Of a stretch of DNA of 64,000 nt, positions 48,591 through 61,987 are shown one piece after another. Both the position numbers and the translations under genes were made by a program. Numbering within the stretch: the first letter of the stretch is position 1; each line of letters opens with the position of its first letter. Below the pieces are notes generated by a model. The model made no database searches and was not told the DNA's origin. It was given only the letters and a program-made list of their open reading frames with translations. This stretch comes from Hoplostethus atlanticus (Eukaryota > Chordata > Actinopteri > Trachichthyiformes > Trachichthyidae), in the NCBI GenBank assembly GCA_034670405.1, contig JAXDDX010000114.1, positions 1,442,001 through 1,506,000 of the forward strand, written 5' to 3'.

Positions 48591-51500
48591 TTTTCCACAA
48601 AAAGTGGAATTGCCTTCCTCTGAGATTACTTGATACCTTGTATTTATCTTTTTCTTTTAAAGATGTTCATAAAACATGCCTTTTCCAGTTTTGATTTGCA
48701 CTTCCTGTGTGCCAAGAAAATTTCCAGACCATATTTTCTTTTCATGAAAATGTTACAGAGAACGAGCAACAAAGTTAACATAACCCTCATGCTTGGCCTG
48801 GACAGAGTACGGGGAAGAAACTAGTTTCTATAATCACCTTCATTTTTATGCTGTCTCTATGAAACCTTCTTTTCAACCCCTTGTCAGATTATCACTTAGA
48901 CATTTGTCCACATAAGCATATTTTTAAAAAAGACTCCTGATTCGCAGGAAAACTACAATACAATGTTTTCAGCATCTTTTGGACAAATTTAATTTGCTTC
49001 TTGCAGTGAGCAATTACCTCCTCGGATTTAAATGCTGACGTTGCATTGTGCAATGGGTGTGCCATAAGTGGCAAATATTGTATATCCTTGCATATGAAAT
49101 CTATTCATTCAGGAATGTAGAAAATGTAATGACTTATGAGCAGCTGAGGCAGAGGAGAGATAAACCTCATTACTGAAACACAGATGTAGAAAACAGGAAA
49201 CGGTTAATTCATGCAGGAACCATTTTACACACATATGTGCTCCTCAGATAAGAAAATAAGAGGCCCTGTGCCATTGTTTAAATTTGAGACTTTCTGGAGT
49301 TATACTGACAGGTATAATTAATGTATTTCTTATCATCCACAAAGGCATTTCACCATAAAAACATCCATCAATTGTTTGATTAACATGGTCTGTTATTATG
49401 GGACGTCATGTTGCCAGGCTTTTAAAAGGGAATACCACTCAAATGAAGTATTCCTATAAAGTACAATTATTCCTATGGTCTACAGCAGTCCAGTATTTAT
49501 GAGCATGAACAGAATATGCCCAAAGCCAGTGAGCTAAAAATTGAACGAGTGATATAAAAAAAGACATTAAACTGTAGCTACTCCACACAGATTGATTTGG
49601 GATTGATGTAAAAGGTAACTGGCAGCACCCAAGCAGGTTTTTTGGGGGTAAGCGTTGTCATGTTCAGAAGTGAAAACATCACCACAGAACGAAACTCATT
49701 TGAGTTCAAAACATTGAACACAAAAATAAAGAAATAAAATAAAGAAAACAAAGATAATGTTCCGTGGATCCACAACATAAGTCTCGCTTCAATCGTTTAT
49801 GGCGCAGCTGAAGCTCCATCAAAGTCTTAGTTCTTTGGTTGTTGACTTGCTGTTGTTCACAAGTATTGATGGATTGGAAACAGGTGCATTTTTCCTAATG
49901 TCCTTTTCTTACTCATTCCACAATTTTAACCGTCTGCCTTCAATCAAAGGCAAGTAAGTAAGCAAAAGCCTTTACTGAGGTGTACAAAAACACAAAGACA
50001 TGAAAACCCCAGTATAAGAGCATGACGTGTGACTAGGGTGGCATCTGGGGAACGGAAATGGTCTCAGTGGCGCGTGGAGACTCGGCAACGTTCTCCACAC
50101 TTTTGCCCACAAAACGAACGAAATACAAAAAAAGAAAATGACAAAATGTGATGGTCAGAACAAGAGCTCCATAACGCTCCTACGCCCTCGCTCATTCACA
50201 CTCAGTCACTCCCTCACACACACACACAGACTGACTGGCAATCCCTGTCGACTAAAACACCCAACCTCTGCTAACGTTAATGCTCCAGATCAATATATAA
50301 TTACCAGCAATTTAATTACCCATTCACAGTGTGGATAAGCTTCCCTTTAAAGAGCAATCAATAGGCATGCTTTATGTATAGCTGCCTGAGAGGAACATTC
50401 AAAGCCAATTATGATTGCATTAGTAATGCAGGAGGGGCGTTGTTGTGGCTCAGCTTGCTGTGGGTACAACCCTGTGTCAGGTCTACCGCTCTCAATTCCC
50501 CCATACCAGACTGTTCACTCTCAAATAAAACAGTACCTAAACTGGATATGAGGATATGTAATTTAATTCTAATAGAAAAATGATTTTTAAGAACCAGACA
50601 TGTTATTTTGCAGTGTTTAGTTTCTATTTAGACAAAAAAAAGCAAATGAAAAATGAATTGTACCACATTGTTCATCTTTCAGATTCAAGTCTTTCTGCTC
50701 TTGCTCTTTATATATTGTAACTGCAAACTTCACCTGAACCCACCACAAAAGGGTCTCAAACTATATGACAAGAGCTCTGCCTTTTGTTGAAAAGATTACA
50801 GAGAATTTGTGTCAGCTGAGACGTCGAGTGACGTTTTAAATCCTTACATTCCCTCTTTTGTTGAATAAATGTGAAAGTTTGGCTTTGGCTGTTGGCTTTG
50901 GGTGCTTTTTATTTTTATTTTATTACCGCTGAGGAATAAGCTAACACAGAACAGTTTTTTAATCCTATAGGGAAGGATTAAATTGGAAAAACAGAGTGGA
51001 GTTTTTTGATTTCCCAGTGAACCGGTGTGGGATTGATTAGCTGTAACTGGCGTATTGGTGCAGTGCTAGGGGAATCCAGACTCCTCTACAAAATCAAAAT
51101 TCAAATAATGATCAACCATCAAATTCAAATGTTTAGAACCATTTCAACAAATCGTTAGACATTTATCCCATTTTAAATTCAAACCACTTAATTTAGACAG
51201 ACTCTCTTTGGTACCTTCTCTGAACCTTTCTGCCATTTTGTCTATATCCATTTTTTTCCCTGCCATCCACGGGGGATTTTTGAAATGACTTTATCTGAGC
51301 CCAGAAATTGGTTCATGATGGTGTGATGATGACAGGATTGTGTGGGGACCATGAATGGAGCTTATAGACCAAGCACCAATTTCACCCAGTGCTACTTTAT
51401 TTTCTTTTTTCATTCCAGTGGCGGTGGCCATCATCAGGCCTGCATGAGAAATGAGCTATTATCTCTCTGGAGCTTTGATGCTCAAAACCTAGGTGCTGTA

Positions 51501-51759
51501 CTGTAACATGAATCTGAGAATCTCTTTCGGAGCCCTGATGCCTCAATCGAATTACCTACAAGTATGGACTGTATATGCTCCAGTGGTAGTTTCTTTCCAG
51601 AGGTCGTGTCTATCATCACATGATCAGGTCTAGAGGTGAATTTAGTAATTACCCATGAGAAGTTGAGACGAAGAAGAAGAAGAGGAAGAGGAGAAAGAGC
51701 ACACCCAAGAACGATCCATTACTGTCTATATGTCAGTAACAAACGTGTCACCTTGTTTT
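48591..51759. other. Gene-free sequence
   Basis: No gene seen. A possible, very degraded tRNA-like SINE piece lies around 50433-50540 (TTGTGGCTCAGCTTGCTGTG). The rest is AT-rich and unrecognised. Confidence 0.4.
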
Positions 51760-51905
51760 GACCTGCAATTTTAGCACCACCCTTGAGCAGGTCAGTGCAA
51801 TTTTGTGCAGTTGGTGAGATGCACCATTTCCCCAAGGTTCATCGAAATCTGATTAGTGGCATCTGAGACGTCACGTGTGACACATAGAAGGAACGCACAA
51901 ATGAA
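51760..51905. repeat. Dispersed repeat, class unknown
   Basis: Contains GGTTCATCGAAATCTGATTA followed by GTGGCATCTGAGACGTCACG, resembling a teleost repeat I have seen with a 'TCATCAAAATCTGATTAGTG' core. Boundaries are estimates. Confidence 0.4.
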
Positions 51906-52314
51906 CAACTCAGGGCTGACCAGGGCAATTTCAGATGGGAATCGACTCCAAATCAGGAGTTTGTCACTCTTAGAGATAGAGACATGTATGGCAGATCATA
52001 ATATATCATTTATATATCGTAATCTATATAATTTGTCGGAGAGAACGGTGAAAACGATGTTTAAAGTTACAAAGGCATTAGCATTGTTCTTTAGTTTTTT
52101 AATGCACCAACGTCACCGAGTCAAAGTCCATGTATGTGCAAATGTACTGCCATTTCACATAAAACACATTTTAATTAACAATAATGATGGTATCAATATC
52201 ACAAGGGCGTCACTAGTAAACTAATTAATGTAATTAATTATTTTCACTCTTTATTAGGAGTCCATATATCAGCGGAACATGTACTGTAATGATGACAGTC
52301 TTTCCAGGAATCAA

Positions 52315-52375
52315 TTTTCACCTCACAGCAACAACAGGCGACAGTGCTAACCCACTGAGCCACCGCTGCACCCGA
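52315..52375 (-). mobile_element. tRNA-like repeat fragment, minus strand
   Basis: Minus-strand GGTGGCTCAGTGGGTTAGCA followed by CTGTCGCCTG and CTGTGAGGTG matches the head of a common repeat with an A box-like TGGGTTAGCAC. The B box part is lost. Confidence 0.55.
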
Positions 52376-53865
52376 GTGGGATGTACTTTCTTTGTGTGTG
52401 AAAGACTGTTTTAAACTCTATTGTGGAGACGTCAGTGAATCTCATCCACTGTAGCTTGTCTCCACGATCTCCATCGGGAGCCGCGTTGAACTGACACATG
52501 CAACTTAAAACACCATTATAGCAAACACACTGCGACCCTGATGCGTCCCGTCAAGTTCTTTTGACACATGGCGGTTTGACTTCAGAGGAGGACATCTGAT
52601 TCTTTACTAAAGTAGTGCCCTGCAAGGACTGTGTTTCAGAGATGCACTGCGGCTGCATCCGCTTTTCATGAATCAAAATCACGTTTTTGATCCATTCGTC
52701 ACCAAGAGACATCGCTTTCCTGCTTCTGTCGACTGTCAAAACTTGTAGCATAAGATGCAAATCACTGCAATGGACACAAGGTAACAGCGGCTGGGTTTAC
52801 AAAATGTGTCACTGGTATGTTTCATTTTCAGGTTCTCACACAACTAAATCAATCAAATTACCACAGACTGCTATAGCAATATGGCCTTCAAGAGGTACGT
52901 TCAGGTTGGTCAGTGGTGAGACACTGCTCTTTACCTGGGCACTATCAAATTTTAGTGGGAACGTTTTTTTTTTTCATTTTCTACAAATCAAGACTGTTCT
53001 TAATTGAGCAGTATCCTAATAAATACAATTAAGACAACGTTGTATTATTGCAAAACATTAATTTTTACATTTCAGCTGCCATTTTTCACACAACTCCCAT
53101 AATCCTCCTCTCGTATGAAGGTACTTCTGGGTTCTTCATCTGTTAGTTTGGATGGAGTGCCGTGATACAGTGATATCTGCTGATATCTGCTGATATTTAT
53201 CACTGTTTGTACTATGCTACGAGCTATGTTTGCTGGTTTAGCCGATAGTGTTAACTAGAAAGCCAAGGAGCCTCATGTTACACCGAAGAGACGAAGGCAT
53301 GCGATCAACAATCACTTTCAAATAAACTGCTAAATAATTGCATTATTATTATTATTGCCATGGGACTATAGAATCTATATGCTTATACATTGCAAATTTA
53401 ATAAAAAAACACTTATTCACACAGGGCAGTGAGAAATATTTTGAGTTGACAAGTGTTGATTGGATTGGTTTGTCAAAGAGCTAGTATGGCTCTGGGGTGA
53501 ATGTTCAAAACTGTCAAACGTGTTAAATTAACTCTGATGGTTTTGACTCATGAAACAGCCCTGTGCTTTTTTTCAGGTAATGGCAGAATCTAAACACAGT
53601 TGTTATACGTGTCGATTTTGCAGAAGATAACTCACATGATCGCCGTTCATTTCACGCTGACAGTTCTCTTGAATTTTAAAGTGCTTTTTCAGCTCATGGG
53701 TAAATAGAAGGTACTCAGAGAGTACGAGTTACACCCAAAGACATCATTCCAATCATTTTGATTTTAAGTTAAACTGATTCCTTGACCCTGTAAACATGGA
53801 TGGATGTGGAATAAAGTTACTATCTCTGTTAGTTTCATATGTCTAAATCAAATCACTTGTTTGTT
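52376..53865. other. Gene-free unique sequence
   Basis: Nothing recognised. A TGATATCTGC unit is repeated two to three times near 53168-53195. Confidence 0.5.
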
Positions 53866-53950
53866 CTGTCCACAAGGAAATCATACCTCGCTGACAGACA
53901 GACAAACAGATTAGCAAGGGTGAAAACATAACCTCCGTGGTGGAAGTAAT
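53866..53950 (-). repeat. Dispersed teleost repeat, partial, same family as 21496
   Basis: On the minus strand it reads CCACGGAGGTTATGTTTTCA, then CTGTTTGTCTGTCTGTCAGC, matching the left half of the copy at 21496-21690. The right half is absent. Confidence 0.7.
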
Positions 53951-54034
53951 TATTATTGGTTCATGATCTTAGCACAACAGCTAATCAGCACTCACGTTGT
54001 TTAATTGTCCAAGCATCTTGTTACAGTACAGTGG

Positions 54035-54100
54035 GAGATTGCCCAGAGCCAAATTTCCCAGAATTTCCCCCCGGGGATCAATAAAGTATCTATCTATCTA
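54035..54100 (+). mobile_element. LINE 3' tail fragment with TATC repeats
   Basis: AATTTCCCCCCGGGGATCAA followed by TAAAGTATCTATCTATCTA is the typical extreme 3' end of a fish LINE. Nothing upstream is recognisable, so this is a very short truncated copy. Confidence 0.6.
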
Positions 54101-57100
54101 AATAGAGAACTAGTGTTGTAAATGGAACATTGACGAGGGGAACCAACACGAGGCAGATAATCATCCCTGGGCATGTAGAGGAACAAACCCAGAGTAACCG
54201 TGTAGTCCTCTCCTTTGGACGGGGTCATCTTGATAATGGTACATAAATGTGCCGAACCACCTGCCGGTGCACCGGGCCGGAATGCTGGTTCAGCTCCTTG
54301 AAGCTCTGTGCCGAGCTTATTGATAATCAAGAGCGGAAGCTCACTCCGCGCAGGAAGCTCGGCAGAGGTGCACAGGAGAAAGAAAGAGATGAAGAGAGAA
54401 GCGGGGGGGGGGATGCTTTGAGAATGCTAATGCACTTGCACATAAGTCGGCACTGCAAAAGAGAGGCTTGCCTCCTCTGTCCCAATTACTTTTTCCTCGT
54501 GCAAACAATACAACTACTGTGTGTGTATAGCTCTTCTTTACAACGCTCCGCCACATTTTGAAACTAATATTTCATAATAGGTAAAAGCTCTGCAAAATTG
54601 CATTTCACAAGTCAGTGGATTAAGCTATATCGGCACACTTTGTTATTACAGTTGAAGTGATAGAAAGTTTACTTTGCAAGGATTCAATTAATTATGATAT
54701 TCACTTGGAATTGGTGACTTTGACTATTATTTTCCTTAGACATCCATCCTGCCTTTGTCACCAGGACAGCAATCCTGATTCATTATTAATTCTAATGGCA
54801 GAACAAAATACAATGTAATTATAGTGTCTCACAGAAGGGTCGCTACTTTTAAGTGAGCTCAGAGGAAGACAATGACACAAACCCAAGTAAATAATTGGAG
54901 AGACCCGATAGGAATCTCTTGCCAGCCATTGTTAATGCACTTGCTCAATTTGTTGTCGTTTCACTTCATGTCTCAGAGGCCTTCATTTTCATTCAAGTCT
55001 GTGAGGGTTTAAATTGAAAATAAATTATGAATTGGCCATTATACAGACAGTGTATGCAGTGTAATTGTTCCGAGAGGCGTTCCAAGAGCAGAGGCATCTC
55101 GTTTTATTATCCTGCTGCTCTTTGAGTGACCATAGGAAAAACAGGGAAGCCAAAGATGAGCCATGCATGCACAAATACTGTTGGTGCTTTTTTTGTAATG
55201 CAGACTCTAATGGTGAAGTGAGGTCAGTGGATTTGGATTCATAGAGGTGCCAAATGTGAGAATGCACAGCCTCATTTGGCTTTTGGTTGTAGATTTCTCA
55301 GATTGGGATTTAAGGTTTAAATTAATTTGTTAAATATTGATTCATTTTAATGAATTGCGTGTCATCAAATATTGCAACATATGACATGATGCAGTCATAA
55401 CACGCTTGTTCTCAGTCTTAATAGAGACGATCTTAGGCTGGGCAATCACATTAGCTTGCTACCTCTTCCTAAGCGGCCTCTTAAAGGAGTTGGTTCTGTT
55501 TAACAAGACCTAGCCTGCACACGGCTAACAGCGCTTGTCTGCACACTGCTAACAGCGCTAGCCAGCTCAGCACAACTGGTGAAAATCACAACTGAACATA
55601 ACTGCAGACATCTCAAGTTGACAGAACTGATTTCAGGGAGATTTGTGACAGACGATTCAGGGAGAAGACACAGCTAAAGAAGACACAGCCGAACTGGAGC
55701 CACACATCACCCAATGATCACCCAACTTCATTTGTGAAGGAATTAATTAAAAAATCAATAAAAAAAACAGTGTAGGTTATGGTGTTAATTTGCGGGTGAC
55801 TTGAGATGTTTGTAACTGCATACGGTTATCACATCTGATCGGAAACCGAGTGTGAAAACTTATTTCCTGCAGTATTTTGCACTGGAAAGTGTTGTTCCTT
55901 GTAACACCATTAACTCAATGCATCCAAGATGTACTTCAACGTTTTCAATCCTGATGTGAACATGTACTGATTCATTTCTTTTGAACTTCTGCCTCTGGTC
56001 TAAAGATAACGTAATGAGCTAAGAAAACACATTTCATGGTGTGGCCAAAATTTGCAAGGCGCTGTGCAATAGCATTTCAATAATATTACAGTAGATTTTA
56101 CCTGACCTGCAGTATTGGTCTTTTTAGTTGACTGCATAGCTTCATGTTTGTTATAAATTGCACAGACCTAAGAGATCATGCTATTACGGAATGCATGTTT
56201 CTATAATGGTTGAAACTAGACATCGGTCTTGCAATAACCTGAATCTCTGCTCAAGATGCAACTGCTGACCTCCGATGCACAAGGAAACCTCAGCATCGGT
56301 CACGTCATGAAATATTTGGTGATGATTTTTCCTTCATGACTTCTGAAAGATAAGATATACTTAAATATAAAATCTTAGCGGTCGCAGCCATGCCAAACCC
56401 AACAATGCGGATATGCCGGGTGAGGGTGCCACATTGTACCACACTAGCAAAAAAACTCATTAACACGACCGCAAATTAAATAAAATGCAACGGGAGAAAA
56501 TAAAACAGTCAATTTATATGCAAATCTCAACCTTTTACAGACAACGGGAAACAAAACAATGTTGTCTCACCAATATTTTGTGTATTATGTGTAATGATGT
56601 ACACAGCATAATTTACCTGCCTCTTTCAGAAAATGTTCTGTGTATACTCATTAGGCCATCTCAAGAATGTCAACTTTTGGGGATTTTCAACACATGCTGA
56701 TGCAAAAATCACTGAATAACCTTTCAAAATTATTCAACAATATTCATGTAAATGGAGCTGTTTAAAGCACGGAAACATGCTGACTGCGCAGGAAAGTAGA
56801 AATCTGTCCCCGTCGTCTGGTCCTGGAACACAGAGGGTAACCCATCAATAGCGTAGTTGCGACAGAGCCAAAACTGTCTGCACAGCGGTATGACACTGTC
56901 AGGTCAAAGCTGGGTCAGTTTCACAAATGACCGCCCAGAAACAGGTCCGTGTGATGAGTATAAAGAGGCGAGCTAGCCACCGAAGCATGGAACATATCAG
57001 TTGTTCTGTTTTCTTGTTCATTCCAACATAGTCAAACGTGCTGTAAAGACAGACTTGCAAAGGAGGAGACAAGTTCTACTGCTGTTCTTGCAATTTCTAC

Positions 57101-57347
57101 CAGTCGCCGAAAGAGGTCGATAAAGGTCATAGATTACTTAACGCCCCTTTCAAACTTTTACTACCAGTTTAAAACAACTTTTGAGAAGTACAGTTGTTCA
57201 ACCACAGGACAGGGGGAAGCTTTCTCCAGTAGGAAGCAGTCTCCAATCATGGGCAGTAAAATACTTTTAAGATTTTTTCTAGGAACACATGCTACCGTAC
57301 ACAGTGATTTTTCCCAGGGGTATTGGCATATTCTCTGGTTCAAAAAT

Positions 57348-57383
57348 GTTGACCCATGCAATGACGTTGACCCATGCAATGAC
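57348..57383. repeat. Exact 18-bp tandem duplication
   Basis: GTTGACCCATGCAATGAC occurs twice in direct succession with no differences. Confidence 0.95.
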
Positions 57384-59650
57384 ACAATGGGTGTAAAAGC
57401 TCAAGAAAGCACTATGAGACTGCAACGTTAGCCTCTTCATTGCCAGTGGAGTAGCAGCCTAAGGTGTATCTTGGTGTGACATGATGATGATTTGTTTCTA
57501 GTTGTGGGAGGAACCTGTTAACGTTGACTGATATCAGAAAGTGAAGTCACCTTCTCTGGAAAGATAACACCACCAGGTGTCATGAAATCAAATCAGTGGA
57601 AATCGAATCCTATGTCTAGCGAAACTGCAAACCTGAATTAAAGGCTGAATGAGATGTTTGATGGTGTATTATATGAAGAAATCAATCTCTCTCAACCAGA
57701 GGGAATGCACGGGAAAGTAGATGATTAATTAAAATTACAGTATATTAGAGATTCATTTTGAAATGTATTCTCCTGTCCTGCAGGAGGTTGGGAATATGCA
57801 ATTTCAAGACCCATGACAATTGCCTGTTTCTCATCAAGAACAGACACGTTACATGCCTGTTCTGCCTTAACGATATGAAACTAACAATAACTGAACAGAA
57901 TAATTGAAATAGAGAACACAAGTTTCCCATTTTGTACTCTGTTATTCATCTAAATTAGTGGGTATAGAATTATACAAAAATGAGCATAGAGGAAAAATAT
58001 CAAGTGGTCTGTCAAAAAAGAACTTCAACACTGTCAAAAGACGACAGTCAGAATGACTTTAAGGCTTTCACAGTCACATTGAAAGTAATTGTGCAAAATG
58101 TTTTCTGTCCATTATGCTTGTCAGAGAATGGCTGCAAGCCCCTGGGACATGCCCTCAAAGACCAAGCAGGGGAGAGCACCCGCAGCTTATCCTGGAAGCA
58201 TACAGGTTTTTTTTTTTCCTTGTTTAGGCCTTGAATTGAGAGCCAACGGGCTCGAATCTCAACGGGCTTGCACACCCTAATGGATATCCTATGGTGTTTA
58301 ACAAGCGCCTCAAGATCCATAGAGGGTAGGTATGCTGGCTGGATGTGACTCATAGAGTGCCGCTATGCCCTGATGCCCTGAAACATGAGAAAACCAATTC
58401 TCCTTGGAACAGCCTTCAGAAGAAAAATCCAAAATAATTATGTATATATTCAGGTGCATTTAGATGGTAGTTATTTGAAATCTATTGTTCCCCCTGTTCA
58501 TATGCACACACATAATCCTGCAGCGGTATGTGAGGTTACATTCAATTATACAATTTCCTATAAAATTAGATAATGAAATTATTCTCAGAATAAAATAAGT
58601 TCAACTCACCAGGTCTTTAGCTGTCTGAAAAGCATTTTTAGGTGTCTGAATTATAGGTGAAAGTCACTTTTCTAAGTTTAAAAGGTTTTAACAGAACCAA
58701 CACCCTCCAAACATTCTTTCAAGGCTTTTTTTCCCCAAAAAAATGAATTCAATACCTTTCCATTTAATAATTTGTTCATGCTATTTGTGTGGCAGTCCAA
58801 ATATTTGAGAACATGTATAACTACAGCTAGAAGCCAGAGATTAAGACAAGACTGTAATGTGATGACGTACCTACATTGTCATATTAACGCTTAGTGGTAT
58901 CACACCATTGTGCAACGTGGATATGCACCACCGATAATAAAAAGCAGAGACGATATGGTGTCAGTTTGTCTGAACTTTGATAAGTGTGTTTTATATTATG
59001 GCTGTGCTATCAGTTCCAAACCAGAAAATGTTTCCTTATCTTCAGGAAATCCTCCTGGATATACTTTCACAGCCACCGTGCCGATCTTTACTCATTCTGT
59101 ATGGAGTTGTGCATCAGTGTGACTTCACAGATTGGACGCTGGGAGTCTTTAGCTGGGAAAAAGTATTCAATATATGCTAACACAGACACAGTATTTACTA
59201 CTTTCCCAGGGCGTGACAGTAATATAAAACTCTGGCAATCAGCGGCATTCTCCTTCAAGTTCAGACGTTGTTTTTGTGTAATGGAACATAATCCTTTTCA
59301 TGAAATAAAATATATTTTCTTGTCACGCGCTCTCCCACTCGTCATTCCTTTGAGGATGGTTTCTGATAACACGAGCCGAGAGACCTCACAGAAACATTGT
59401 CTTGAGAACAGTAGTCTCAGTGGGCTCTACCTCATTAGTGTTTATTCGGTGGCACTTGGTAAGTAAGCTCAGCGTAGAGGATGGGATGACCCATATTCCT
59501 GCCCTGTTATCTCTGATTGCTGCACTGTGGCAGAGGCTTGATTAAGTGTTCCAGCCACCATGCGACGCTTCAAGTGTGGTGGGAAAAGTGAAGGCGAACA
59601 TTTGACTTTCAAATGAGCCTGGCAGAGCTAAACTTGGAAGCCACGTATAG

Positions 59651-59684
59651 GTGTGTGTGTGTGTGTGTGTGTGGGGGGGGGGGG
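59651..59684. repeat. (GT)n followed by G12
   Basis: About 11 GT units run directly into twelve G residues. The lengths may be unstable or poorly assembled. Confidence 0.9.
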
Positions 59685-61973
59685 CTATTCTTGAACACTG
59701 CAAACACAGAGACAGGCAGATTGAAAGGAGCAACATAAACAAAAGACCAAGACAAGAAAACAACACTCAGGCGAGAGAGCCTTGTATGGGCTCAAGAAAT
59801 GTGTTAGTGAACAAGGAAGTGAAAGTCTATGGCATCAGATTTGGGTCAAAATGTATCAAATAAAAATATAAATATAAAATATAAATATAAAACAATACAT
59901 TTCAAATTGACAGCAAAATTTATTTCATTGATCTCAAGAGAAAAACTTAAGCTTTAAGAAAGAAAAAAAGTACTGAAAACAAATGATTTTTAAGTGAGTT
60001 CAGCCACGACTTTTTCGTTCTGGCCCACTCCTCTCGCGTAGGCGGGCTTTAGAGGGATACATCTCCATTGGTCAATGCGTTCTAGAGTGACAGAGTTACA
60101 AATTGTAAAGCATTCTCCCACTCAGTTTCGTAATTGACCAATTGCCGTGAGTGTTGGTACACACTGGGAACCTGTTGTGTGTAACAGCCCATCAACAGAC
60201 AATAATCAGATCCTATTTTACAAACATTTTGAATAAATCAATATATTAATGGAATGTGGCTGATTGTGTCACGCTGCTAAGTGAAAAATAAATGAATTAC
60301 TATTATGCAAAGGCTGACAAGTGTTGTGCGATGTGTGAGTTCTCACACATTAAAAAGCATGGTTGCAGCCAGGCCGGTGTGGCTTTTATCGTAGTTGTTA
60401 AGTCGTGGAATGCAGGAATGAGGTGTAAAAAATATATTTCATTAGTCCCTCTCAATGCTGTAGAATGAAACAAATGAGAAAATCAAAATAAAAGCCCTTT
60501 ACTTTCCAAACCTGGATTTTACACCTCTGAAAATACCATTACATATATCAATGCCAAGGGAATCTGCAATTCTTTTTTTAAGTGGGCAGAGTTGTTATGT
60601 CACTTTCATACCACCTACTAATAACTAATGGTATTAGGCTAATCTAATGGAATAAGTGAAATGGGAACATTTACAGCCATTTAATTTGAAGAGAACTTTG
60701 GCCATATAGTCTCTGAAGTCTTCAAATATTTCTTGCTATATAGTATGTTACCGAGTGATTCAACATTTCTTACTCACATCATTTTGCAAATGGAATCTTT
60801 CAAGTTCATTAGATGGCTAAAGGATGTGATATTTGGGCACGGGCAGCAGCCGACAAGAAGATAGCTTCAGCAAATTACCCAAGGATCAGTGGTTTTATAG
60901 GACAACAGAGAGGGCTCATTATGTGAAAAGCAAATCATCTTTTAGCTTATTAATCCACTGACATTTCCACATTGACTGAATTTATTATTCTAGAGCTCCG
61001 ATTTAAACAGCGTTAAAACTTGGTTTCCCATTTTTTGCCCCATTCCACAATATAAATAAGCTTTAGGGTTTTGTATTATCTTTCTGAAGATTTTTATTAT
61101 GTACATCAGGCTGAAGTGGATACTTAAATATAATTAAAATTACATTATATTTCTATTGATTTGTAGTGTCTTGTTGTTTGGCTGCGCAGCCTTAGACTTA
61201 TGAACATTTTCTGTTAACTCTGTTTGGAATTGGAATACAAGTTTATTCTCTCTGTTGAGAAAACATGACATGAGGAATAACATTTCACTTGACCTGTAGC
61301 CTGTGGCCACTGATGTTTTGACCAGACTAGGGCAGAACTTTCTCTGCTTTCCAAAGTTCAAATGAAAAAGGTTTGGAAATGTCAGTGGGCTAATCATGAT
61401 GATTCATGATTGTCACCCCTGTATGAGACCCACATGAAGCCTTACACTCAGCCCTGTGTCCTCCTTTGACTTACACCAGAAATATGAAACACATACATAT
61501 GCCATACCCCAGAATCATTAACTTTCTCCTCTTCTCAAGAAAGAAGATAAAAGTGCCGTTTTCCAGATCCACCGGTGAAAGTGGGGCCCTTAGACTCTGA
61601 AGCCTTGACCCTCATCTACCCACCTGGTAGACGAGCTCTCAACCTTGAGTCATTGCACCAATTCTCCATGTCAGATGAACTCCACAGATTAGTGCGGGGA
61701 GATGATTTTCGCCTTGTGTTGTTGCGCTTTAATACGACCCCAGCAGTGAAATGATTGAGGCACTAGAGATGAAGAGTGCACTCAAATCACCAACCAGCAT
61801 TTCAATCAGAAAAGGGGGAAATTCTTCCAAGAGTGTTCGCCTCCACTGCTAAGAGTCGCTCATAGAAATGAGACAACGTCAGAACTGCCCAAGATCTCCA
61901 ATGAGACCAGATGTGAGCAATGAGAAAACAATATTGGACGAATACGAATTCCAGGTCCTTGGTATAGTAAGTG

Positions 61974-61987
61974 GTTGTCAAGGCAAC
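61974..61987. promoter_or_regulatory. RFX X-box-like site GTTGTCAAGGCAAC
   Basis: The site differs from the palindromic X-box GTTGCCATGGCAAC at two positions. X-boxes bind RFX factors that control ciliary and immune genes. No promoter or gene is visible beside it, so use is uncertain. Confidence 0.3.

Larger units (their letters stand above)
54101..61973. other. Long gene-free stretch
   Basis: No gene or clear transposon is visible. Notable items: an AT-rich block with homeodomain-type cores at 54640-54840; a TATAAAG motif at about 56959; an exact 18-bp tandem duplication (GTTGACCCATGCAATGAC) at 57348-57383; a (GT)n run followed by G12 at 59651-59684. Open frames up to 160 codons (58984-59466) show no known motif. 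Confidence 0.45.

Noticed and set aside
58984-59466. 160-codon plus-strand open frame, the longest outside LINEs
   Set aside because: The translation looks random, overlaps two other frames, and lacks a promoter, splice or polyadenylation context.
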